The position numbers were made by a program, and so were the translations under genes. Below, one piece after another: positions 8,241-15,103 of a DNA stretch of 64,000 bases (positions are counted from its first letter, which is position 1; every line of letters starts with the position of its first letter). The notes under the pieces are model-generated. The model ran no database searches, was not told the origin of the DNA, and was given only the letters and a program-made list of their open reading frames with translations. The DNA comes from Pseudomonas sihuiensis (GTDB lineage: Bacteria; Pseudomonadota; Gammaproteobacteria; Pseudomonadales; Pseudomonadaceae), in NCBI RefSeq assembly GCF_900106015.1, contig NZ_LT629797.1:186001-250000 (forward strand). Direction: 5' to 3'.

Positions 8241-8435
8241 CCGTGTGTGTCTCGGCGCAGCCGAGACGGGTTCGGCTGCGTCGGGGGCGCAGCACGCCGC
8301 TAGCTGATACCAGCGCCGAGTCAGCGTAGCGCAACGGGCGCTGGTGCCACAGCGGCGCGCCCGCCGCCTGACGCCCCTGTAACACGTCAGAAAGTAAGAC
8401 GAAAACTTCCGCAGTAATCAGCAATAGGTGACCAA
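8241..8435. promoter_or_regulatory. Hairpin-rich noncoding region before rep, candidate ssDNA origin
   Basis: Two strong hairpins: GTCTCGGC/GCCGAGAC with a three-base loop (8249-8267), and ACCAGCGCC/GGCGCTGGT (8309-8317 with 8337-8345). The region lies directly before the Rep gene, in an element whose Rep should nick a hairpin origin. Origin or packaging function is inferred. Confidence 0.4.
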
Positions 8436-9716
8436 GTGAAAAAGCCAAAAGACTTCCTGAGACTCGACATGCTGGCACGTGAAGATGCAACTGGCCGGCT
8501 GTTCGTAGACCCGGGCAACGCCCGCATTGTCGACCTGTCGAAAGTCCGCCTGCTGCACTGCGGCGTCGATACTGTCCGCCAACTCTACCGTGGTCTGCTC
8601 CGGCCGGAGCTGCTGTGCCTGTTCGATAAGCCGGGCACCATTGTCGACTTCGCGGGAGAGCGCTGGCATGCAGGCCGTGTCAGCAAGGATTCTGGCTACC
8701 AGTACAAGCTCCAGAATGCTGACCTGGGTTTCGTGCTGCTGCTCAAGAACTACAACGCCAAGGTCGAGAACATCGGCCCACACCTGAAAATCGAAGTGTC
8801 ACCCCATGCCATCGACGCCCTATCGCCAGAGCGCCTGCAAGCCCGCATGGATTTCTATGCCGAGCAGATCCTCACCCACATTGAACGCAACCAATGCGCG
8901 GTGCATCTGGCCCTGGATGTTCAAGGCTGGCAACCGCCCGCTGATCTGGTCGCCCGCATGCACTGCCGCGCCCGATCCGCCCGCGATATCTCCGGCATCA
9001 AGGAAATCACCTGGGACACGAAAAGCAGCGTCTACGGCCGCGGCGAGACCTACATGTTCGGCTCTGCCGGTGGCGTGCAACTGGCCATCTACAACAAAAC
9101 CGAGCAGGCCAAGGCCACCGACAAGCTCGACTACTGGGAAGGCGTCTGGCGGCGTCGTGACAGCTTCGACGAAGGCGATCCGGACAACTACAACCAAGAC
9201 CAGACCGTCTGGCGCGTAGAGCTGCGTTACCACCATTCGGTGATCCAACAGTTTGCCTCTGGCTCCGTCGATCTGCACACCGGCAACGCCATCGATACCA
9301 ACAGCTACGCGGCCTTCACACCGCACTTGGATGGCCTGTGGCGCTACGGCATGCAGCAATTCAAGTTGCTGGCTCGCCCTGGTTACTACGAGCCGATCTG
9401 GACCCTGCTACGTGAAGACGCCCGCGTTGATCTGCCGGTCGATTCACTGCTGGATGACACGGAGTACAAGCGCAACTACAAGACGTCTCGAGGCTTCTCC
9501 GGCAAGAACGTGGAACTGTTCCTGGGAAACTTCGTAAGCCTGCTGGCACGGGAGCGAGTGGGCGCTAGAAAGGGTTTTTACCGGCTCAAGGATTGGGAAT
9601 GCTGGCCGGTGATTCGTGACCACTACGCCGCCAAGGGCATGGATGAGGATGGGCTGTACAAGCACCTCAAGAACATCCTGGAGGAACGACACGTCAGGTG
9701 GGGTAGGGCGATCTGA
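8436..9716 (+). CDS. Replication initiation protein, gene II/X (Phage_CRI) type, Pf-like
   Basis: 426 residues from a GTG at 8436 with AGGTGA upstream. Length and layout match the Rep of Pf1/Pf4. Conserved blocks are PHLKIEVSPHAI (about 115-126), AVHLALDVQGW (155-165), VQLAIYNKTEQ (214-224) and VWRVELRYHHSVIQQF (258-273), characteristic of rolling-circle Rep proteins of filamentous phages. It would nick the origin and start rolling-circle copying of the excised circle. The stop overlaps the integrase start (TGATG), so the two are coupled. The reading frame is intact, so the element may still replicate. Confidence 0.85.
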   Translation: MKKPKDFLRLDMLAREDATGRLFVDPGNARIVDLSKVRLLHCGVDTVRQLYRGLLRPELLCLFDKPGTIVDFAGERWHAGRVSKDSGYQYKLQNADLGFVLLLKNYNAKVENIGPHLKIEVSPHAIDALSPERLQARMDFYAEQILTHIERNQCAVHLALDVQGWQPPADLVARMHCRARSARDISGIKEITWDTKSSVYGRGETYMFGSAGGVQLAIYNKTEQAKATDKLDYWEGVWRRRDSFDEGDPDNYNQDQTVWRVELRYHHSVIQQFASGSVDLHTGNAIDTNSYAAFTPHLDGLWRYGMQQFKLLARPGYYEPIWTLLREDARVDLPVDSLLDDTEYKRNYKTSRGFSGKNVELFLGNFVSLLARERVGARKGFYRLKDWECWPVIRDHYAAKGMDEDGLYKHLKNILEERHVRWGRAI

Positions 9717-10741
9717 TGGCGATCATCCAACAGCCTGACGGGCGCTGGAAGGTCGATGTAGAACCCATCAAGGGGCGGCGCTTCCGCAAGACCTTCAAGA
9801 CCAAGGCTGAGGCGCAGCGGTTCGAAACGTCCTGCCGGGCCAAGGTGATGGAAACGCCCGATTGGGCACCCAAGCCAAAGGACCGCCGCAAGCTCTCTGA
9901 GGTGTTCACCCGCTATTACGATCTGCACGGCCACACCCTGGCCGACTCCAAGCGCTTGAAGCAGGTACTGGCGAACATCGCTCATGACCTGGGCGACCCG
10001 ATAGCAGCCAAGTTCACCGCTGACCAGTTCTGCACCCTGCGCGGCAAGCTGCTGGTTGAAGGCATCAACGGCAAGACGCTGAACAACCGCCTGGGCTACG
10101 TGAAGTCGGTATTCAACGAGCTGCATCGCCTCGGCGATATCGACTACCCGAACCCGTTGGCCAAGGTGCGTCCGTTACGCCTGCAGGAACGCCCGCTGTC
10201 GTATCTGACCCAGGAACAGATAACCGAGCTGCTGGAGGCCTTCGACAACTACCCGAACTGCACGCATATGGCGCTGATCGCTCGCGTCTGTCTGGCCACC
10301 GGGGCACGTTGGGGTGAGGCTCAGGGGCTGGTGCCATCCAGGGTGAAGAACGGCGCCGTGACTTTCGCCAATACCAAGTCGAGACGCACGCGAACCGTGC
10401 CGATCGCGCCTGCCCTGGAGCGAATGCTGTTGGACTACTTCAAGGAGTATGGGGCGTTCCCGAACTGCATCCGGCATTTCAGTCGCGTGCTGCAATCGAC
10501 GTCGATCACGCTACCGGCCGGACAAGCCACGCATGTTCTACGGCACACCTTCGCCAGTCACTTCGTCATGGCCGGTGGCAATATCCTGACCTTGCAGAAG
10601 GTCCTTGGACACTCCTCGGTGACGATGACCATGCGCTATGCACACTTGTCGCCCGATCACCTGCAGGACGCGCTACGGCTGAATCCCATCGTCGACACTT
10701 TATCGACACTTCCAAAACCCGGAAACGAAAAAGCCCTGTAA
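9716..10741 (+). CDS. Tyrosine integrase of the Pf-like element
   Basis: 341 residues, full-length. The N-terminal Arm-binding part (1-50) and core-binding domain (55-150) precede the catalytic domain. Active-site residues are Arg198 in ATGARWGEA, Lys221, His273 and Arg276 in HVLRHTF, His299 in LGHSS and Tyr308 in MRYAHLS. It would recombine the element with the 3' end of tRNA-Gly. Its stop lies 26 bases from the tRNA, and the last codons overlap the terminator of the tRNA on the other strand. All key residues are present, so it is probably active. Confidence 0.93.
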   Translation: MAIIQQPDGRWKVDVEPIKGRRFRKTFKTKAEAQRFETSCRAKVMETPDWAPKPKDRRKLSEVFTRYYDLHGHTLADSKRLKQVLANIAHDLGDPIAAKFTADQFCTLRGKLLVEGINGKTLNNRLGYVKSVFNELHRLGDIDYPNPLAKVRPLRLQERPLSYLTQEQITELLEAFDNYPNCTHMALIARVCLATGARWGEAQGLVPSRVKNGAVTFANTKSRRTRTVPIAPALERMLLDYFKEYGAFPNCIRHFSRVLQSTSITLPAGQATHVLRHTFASHFVMAGGNILTLQKVLGHSSVTMTMRYAHLSPDHLQDALRLNPIVDTLSTLPKPGNEKAL

Positions 10742-10754
10742 AAACAGGGCCTTA
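10729..10754 (-). terminator. Rho-independent terminator of tRNA-Gly
   Basis: On the minus strand, GCCCTGT, TTTT loop, ACAGGGC, then TTTTT. It lies just downstream of the tRNA and overlaps the last codons of the integrase. Confidence 0.75.
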
Positions 10755-10766
10755 AAGCTGCGATTT

Positions 10767-10840
10767 TGGAGCGGGTGATGGGAATCGAACCCACGGCTCT
10801 AGCTTGGGAAGCTAGGGTATTACCATTATACGACACCCGC
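10767..10840 (-). tRNA. tRNA-Gly (anticodon CCC)
   Basis: The 74-base cloverleaf includes an encoded CCA. Acceptor GCGGGTG pairs with CACCCGC, the anticodon stem CTAGC/GCTAG encloses loop TTCCCAA (anticodon CCC), and the T-arm reads GTGGGTTCGATTCCCAT. It is the insertion target of the Pf-like element; the 3' end faces the integrase. The gene appears intact, so the insertion restored it. Confidence 0.95.
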
Positions 10841-10925
10841 AGCGGGTGCCTTTATACCGGAACTCGACCTGAGAATAAAGCGCGGAGCAGGGCAGTAGAC
10901 GCATCCGCTCCGCGCTCGGTGCCCC

Positions 10926-11813
10926 TCATACCGCCATTGCCTGGAGGTCGCGCAGGTCGCCTTTGACTGGCAGTTGCAGGCGTTTGCTGGGGGCGTTGAA
11001 AAAGTCCAGCAGCACGCGTTGGCTCTGCAGCCAGGCGGCCTTGTGTTCCATGTCGAGGAAGTGGCCGGCATCGTCGATCACGGCGAACTGGGCGTGGTCG
11101 ATGTGCTGGGCGAACAGGCAGGCGTCCTCCACCGAGGTGTATTCGTCACGGTCGCCGTTGACGAATAGTAGCGGGATGTCGATGGCCTGCAGGCATTCCT
11201 TGCCGCAGTTCGCTTCCATGCTCAGCACCTGCTTGATGTGCGCGTACATCTGCCGGTATTCGTGCTCATCCAGGGTGCTGATGTGCTTGTGGTTGAAGCG
11301 CTTGAACAGCGACGGCAGGTGCTTGCCGATGGTGCTGTTGACCAGCAGGGCGACGTTGTCGCGATCCACCGCGTTCAAGAAGCGCAGGCCCTTGTGCAGG
11401 TAGTCGAGCATCGGCACGTTGAGGATCGGCGAGAAGGAGCAGATGGCGGCCTTCTCCAGCGTCGCCGGGCGTTGGGCCAGGGCTAGCATGGAGGCGACAC
11501 CGCCCCAGGAGAAGGACATCAGGTAGTTGGCGCCGTAGAGGTCGATCAGGTGCAGCAGGATCGCCGCTTCGTCTTCCTTGCTGATGGGCGTGAAGTCGCT
11601 GTTGTAGGGCTTCGACTGGCCGGCATAGGGCAGGTCGAAGGCCACTACGTTGAACTGCGGCTGCAGGTACTTGATCGTTTGCGCGAACGAGGCGGTGGTC
11701 GCCAGAGAGCCGTTGACCAGGATGATGGTCTTGCTTGCTGCCGGATTGCCGTAGAACTCCGTGTGTACGTTGTGCTTCCTGTTGATCTCGACGACTGCGG
11801 TTTCTGGCCTCAT
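10926..11813 (-). CDS. phaG: PhaG-type (R)-3-hydroxyacyl-ACP thioesterase/transacylase
   Basis: 295 residues; AGGAGG lies seven bases before the ATG. Alpha/beta-hydrolase of the PhaG/RhlA family: ILVNGSLATTASFAQT near residues 31-46, nucleophile Ser102 in SFSWGGV, the acidic NGDRDEYTS segment, and His in DAGHFLDME near residue 251 within the HX4D-type motif. LPSLFKRFNHKHISTLDEHEY matches PhaG of P. putida better than RhlA. It diverts 3-hydroxyacyl-ACP from fatty acid synthesis to medium-chain polyhydroxyalkanoate precursors. A long leader before the next gene (rsuA) suggests a monocistronic unit. A RhlA-like role cannot be fully excluded. Confidence 0.85.
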   Translation of the reverse strand: MRPETAVVEINRKHNVHTEFYGNPAASKTIILVNGSLATTASFAQTIKYLQPQFNVVAFDLPYAGQSKPYNSDFTPISKEDEAAILLHLIDLYGANYLMSFSWGGVASMLALAQRPATLEKAAICSFSPILNVPMLDYLHKGLRFLNAVDRDNVALLVNSTIGKHLPSLFKRFNHKHISTLDEHEYRQMYAHIKQVLSMEANCGKECLQAIDIPLLFVNGDRDEYTSVEDACLFAQHIDHAQFAVIDDAGHFLDMEHKAAWLQSQRVLLDFFNAPSKRLQLPVKGDLRDLQAMAV

Positions 11814-12206
11814 GTCGTTTCCTCCTGGCGCAAGTGAGCAAGGCGAGCGGGCGACCGTTCGCGCTGGAATGAGCAGTTAGAAAAGCGCCTGAGCGTGACA
11901 GCATGATGTCAGGCTGGAGATTTTTATAAGTATAGGAATTTCAATCAGTTAGGATCGAAACAGGCGAGCGCTCCAGGCTTTTTCAGGGCCTTGGAGAGGG
12001 CGGTGTTACCAGGCAGGAATCCAGTCGGCGCAGAGCGCCATCAACCGAAAAAATACTTTACTGTCTTTCTGTGACCGGCTGGTCACCTGAAGACTTATGG
12101 TTCGATTCAAGCAGTTACCTTGCAGCCACGCAAGGGTGAGTCACATCTTTGTAGCCGATTGGTGATGCCGTTGGTCGGGTAGTCAGATTCAGGCGTAGGG
12201 CGACGA
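11814..12206. other. Intergenic region between phaG and rsuA
   Basis: About 390 bases. It must contain the phaG promoter; the stretch near 11920-11960 is AT-rich. I see no gene, RNA or palindromic repeat here. Confidence 0.4.
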
Positions 12207-12899
12207 TCAAACGCTGGCGATTTCCGCATCCGTCAGTGCGCGGTATTGGCCGGGGGCGAGCTGTGGGTCGAGGACGATTTCGCCCATGCTTTCGCGGTGC
12301 AGGGCGACGACGCGATTGCGGAAGTAACCGAACATACGCTTGACCTGGTGGTAACGGCCTTCGAACAGGGTCAGCCGTGCTTGGTGGCTGCTCAGTACGT
12401 CGAGCTGGGCGGGCAGGGTGGTGAGGTCTTCGAAGGCGAAGTACAAACCTTGGGCGAAGACCTCGGCGTATTCGGCGGTGATCGGCTGTTCGGTGGTGAC
12501 GTGGTAGACCTTGGGCTTGCGCTGCTGCGGCTGGGTGATGCGCCGCGACCAGCGCCCGTCGTTGGTGATCAGCAGCAGGCCGCTGGTGTTCAGGTCGAGG
12601 CGACCGGCCAGGTGCAGGTCGTGCTTGTCCGGCTCGGCGAGCAGGTCGAGGACGGTACGGTGTTCGTCGTGCTCGGTGGCGCTGACCACACCGACCGGTT
12701 TGTGCAGCATCCAGTAGCGCGCGCTACGCCCGGCTTGCAGCAGTTCGTCATCCAGCTCGACGCGCTGGAAGTCGCGCACCTCATGTCGCGGGTCGTGTAC
12801 CACGGCGCCGTCCACACGCAGGCGGCCGGCGCTGATCAGCAGGCGGCTGTCCTGGCGGCTGAAGCGCGGGAAGTTGCTGAGGAAGCGATCCAGGCGCAT
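12207..12899 (-). CDS. rsuA: 16S rRNA pseudouridine(516) synthase RsuA
   Basis: 230 residues. An N-terminal S4 RNA-binding domain (MRLDRFLSNF to about residue 50) is followed by the pseudouridine synthase domain with catalytic Asp102 in GRLDLNTSGLLL and the RYHQVKRMFG motif near the C-terminus. It converts U516 of 16S rRNA to pseudouridine during small-subunit assembly. The CWC gene and the cyclase are upstream on the same strand; the CWC stop lies a few bases before this ATG, so the three probably form an operon. Confidence 0.93.
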   Translation of the reverse strand: MRLDRFLSNFPRFSRQDSRLLISAGRLRVDGAVVHDPRHEVRDFQRVELDDELLQAGRSARYWMLHKPVGVVSATEHDEHRTVLDLLAEPDKHDLHLAGRLDLNTSGLLLITNDGRWSRRITQPQQRKPKVYHVTTEQPITAEYAEVFAQGLYFAFEDLTTLPAQLDVLSSHQARLTLFEGRYHQVKRMFGYFRNRVVALHRESMGEIVLDPQLAPGQYRALTDAEIASV

Positions 12900-12902
12900 G
12901 GC

Positions 12903-13106
12903 TCAATCGCGCTCGCGGGGTTCAGTGGCCTTCAGTGCACCAGCGCAGGCGGGGCACAGGCAGGCCTGGTTGCATTGCTCGGGCGTCAGGCGCTGCAGCG
13001 CGGCAGGGTCGATTTGCGCGTCGAAGCACCAGCAGGGCTCGTCACGCCCGGCGGCGACGCTGCACTGGTTGCTCTTGCCGCATAGCGGGCAGTGTTGAGT
13101 GTCCAT
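12903..13106 (-). CDS. Cysteine-rich CWC family protein
   Basis: 67 residues from the ATG at 13106, overlapping the stop of the diguanylate cyclase (ATGA). The pattern CPLCGKSNQC near the N-terminus, CWC around residue 25 and CNQACLCPAC near 45-55 is the cysteine-rich CWC family, a likely zinc-binding small protein of unknown role. It sits between the cyclase and rsuA and is probably co-translated. I could not find an alternative start with a better ribosome site. Confidence 0.8.
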   Translation of the reverse strand: MDTQHCPLCGKSNQCSVAAGRDEPCWCFDAQIDPAALQRLTPEQCNQACLCPACAGALKATEPRERD

Positions 13107-14572
13107 CAGAGATCGAGGCAGACGCGGTCGCGCCCAGCTTGCTTGGCACGGTACAGCGCGCGGTCGGTGCGACCGAGCAGGGTGTGCAGGCTCTCGCCGG
13201 CATGCCACTGGCTGAGGCCAAGGCTGACGGTGACCTGCAGGCTCTGGCCTTCGACTTCATGGCGCTGTTCGGCGCATTGCTGGCGCAGTTTCTCGGCCAG
13301 GTCATGGGCAGCCTGGCGGTCGGTGTTCTTCAGCAGCAGGATGAACTCCTCGCCACCCCAGCGGCAGAGAATGTCGGACTGGCGCAGCGTGCCGCGTAGT
13401 TGCTGGGCGAAATCGTGCAACACCTGGTCGCCGGCAAGGTGGCCGTGCTGGTCGTTGATCAGCTTGAAGTTGTCGAGGTCCAGCAGTACGGCGCACAGCG
13501 GGCTGCTGTCGCGCTGCGCTTCCTGCAGCGCCTGTTCGGCGAGAATGTCGAAGCCACGGCGGTTGGGCAGGTCGGTGAGGCTGTCGGTGGTGGCCAGGGC
13601 GGCGATGCGACGCTGGTAGCGACGAATCGCCAGGCTCACCAGGGTCAGCACGATGACGGTGACCAGCAGGCACAACAGCAGGTTGATGTAGAGCCCCTGG
13701 CGGATGCCGGCCAGGGCCTTGTCCTGCTTGTCGACGAACAGATACCACTCCAGCTCGGGGATGTAGCGCACGTTGAGGAAGTGCTCGCGGCCCTGCTCCT
13801 GGTACTCGAACTGACCGCTTTGCGGCGTGGGCAGTTTTTCCATTAGGCCGTCGAGGCCGGGCACGTCGGCCAGTGAATCGCCGACCTGGGCGCCCATTGG
13901 TCCGCCTTGGGCGCCAGTGAGGGTGATGCGCCCGGTGGTGTCGACGAAGTAGACGCTGCGCTCATAGCGCGCCTGATATTCGTCGATCAGCTTGACCACG
14001 GCATCGACGGCCAGGCCGACGCCGGTGGCGCCAATGAAGCTGCCGTCGTAGTCGAGCACCTTGTAGTTGATGAAGATGGTCAGACGGTCGGCGTTGGCCA
14101 TGTCGACGTCGACGTTGATCTCGTAGGGCTCCTTGAGGCCGCGTACGCGGTAGTACCAGACGTCACGCGGCTCTTCCGGCTTGACCTGCTTGAGCACGCC
14201 CTTGGCCTGGTAGTAGGTGCTGGTCCTGTCGGAGACGAAGAAGCTGGTAAAGGCGCCGTAGTGCTCCTGCACTTCACGCAGGTAGCGAGTCATCTGTCCG
14301 GTGTCCTGTTCGCCGGCCAGCACCCAGTCACGCAGGAAGGTGTCACGGGCCATCATCGAGGAGATGAGGATAGGGCGCACCAGGTCCTTCTGGATTTCCG
14401 AATAGACGGTGTCGGAGGTCAGTGGCAGTTCGGTGTTGATGATGCTGTCGCGAATCGAGTCGCGCGAGGCGTAATAGCTCAGCAGCGAGGTGGTGAGAAA
14501 GCCGCTACCGAGCAGGAACAGGAGCAGTAACACCAACGAGGTTTGCGTGTGCCGTTTGGGGCGCAGGGACAT
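13106..14572 (-). CDS. Membrane diguanylate cyclase with periplasmic sensor domain
   Basis: 488 residues. One helix near residues 12-32 and another near 295-318 (LYINLLLCLLVTVIVLTLV) flank a large periplasmic sensor region that resembles a Cache domain (YRVRGLKEPYEINVDVDMAN, VGLAVDAVVKLI). The GGDEF domain follows, with GGEEF starting at residue 406 and the inhibitory RxxD site (RQSD) five residues before it. It should make cyclic di-GMP in response to an external ligand, with product feedback. Ligand and target process are unknown. It is the first gene of a likely operon with CWC and rsuA. Confidence 0.9.
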   Translation of the reverse strand: MSLRPKRHTQTSLVLLLLFLLGSGFLTTSLLSYYASRDSIRDSIINTELPLTSDTVYSEIQKDLVRPILISSMMARDTFLRDWVLAGEQDTGQMTRYLREVQEHYGAFTSFFVSDRTSTYYQAKGVLKQVKPEEPRDVWYYRVRGLKEPYEINVDVDMANADRLTIFINYKVLDYDGSFIGATGVGLAVDAVVKLIDEYQARYERSVYFVDTTGRITLTGAQGGPMGAQVGDSLADVPGLDGLMEKLPTPQSGQFEYQEQGREHFLNVRYIPELEWYLFVDKQDKALAGIRQGLYINLLLCLLVTVIVLTLVSLAIRRYQRRIAALATTDSLTDLPNRRGFDILAEQALQEAQRDSSPLCAVLLDLDNFKLINDQHGHLAGDQVLHDFAQQLRGTLRQSDILCRWGGEEFILLLKNTDRQAAHDLAEKLRQQCAEQRHEVEGQSLQVTVSLGLSQWHAGESLHTLLGRTDRALYRAKQAGRDRVCLDL

Positions 14573-14689
14573 GGGTGAATCCGGGAGCGGGCTAATGGCG
14601 TGATGCTAGCTTGCCGGAAGGGGATAGCGCCAGTTGTGATCATGATCGGTGCTGTATGTGGGGCGGATGAAAGTTGGGGTTATGCCAAT

Positions 14690-15065
14690 CCGGCAAGGCG
14701 AGCAAGGCAGCCTTGCGTAGGAGGCCCACCCTGGGGCGAAGCTTTGCGAGACGTCGTTAGCCAGGTTCGCGGCGGGGCGCCGCTCCTACAGGTTGGGTGT
14801 ATCGACATTTGACCGGGTGGCTGGTTTTCCCGGATTGCATCCGGGCTACGGACTGTAGGAGCGGATTTATCCGCGATTGGTTTGCGGGTATTGCGGTGGG
14901 TCATGAGGCGGTCGCGGCTAAAGCCCCTCCCACAGGGAATCGGTGGATTTGGGGAGTGTTGTGAAAATGCGGCCAACGCTTCTCCGGCAGGGAATCGGCG
15001 TTTGTGTGGATCGCGGCTGAAGCTGCTCCTTCGCGGTCGTGGCTGGGACGCCTCCTACAAGGGCT
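14690..15065. repeat. Cluster of REP-like palindromes
   Basis: The 530-base gap 14573-15103 has no gene. It carries several Pseudomonas REP-type units: GGGGCGCCGCTCCTACAGG near 14775, CCCGGATTGCATCCGGGCTAC near 14830-14850, GTAGGAGCGGATTTATCCGCGA near 14855-14877, GGCTAAAGCCCCTCCCACAG near 14918-14937 and further partial units to 15065. The juxtaposition near 14830-14877 recurs inside the carboxylase gene at 16394-16442. Confidence 0.75.
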
Positions 15066-15103
15066 GGTAAGGCCCTGTGGGAGGCGCTTCAGCGGCTAGC
15101 TTT

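Larger units (their letters stand above)
3371..10770. mobile_element. Pf-like inovirus-type integrated element (no virion genes seen), inserted at tRNA-Gly
   Basis: The right half follows the order of Pf prophages of Pseudomonas: leftward small HTH repressor, rightward excisionase-like gene, small genes, Rep, then a tyrosine integrase whose stop lies just before the 3' end of tRNA-Gly(CCC). Pf4 of P. aeruginosa also uses a tRNA-Gly. Between the regulators and Rep there is no major or minor coat protein, no Zot-type ATPase and no Pf ssDNA-binding protein. The left 2-3 kb is markedly AT-rich and carries cargo including an AbiTii-domain protein. The right end is well supported by the tRNA. The left end is a guess based on a degenerate tRNA-like sequence. 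Confidence 0.75.
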
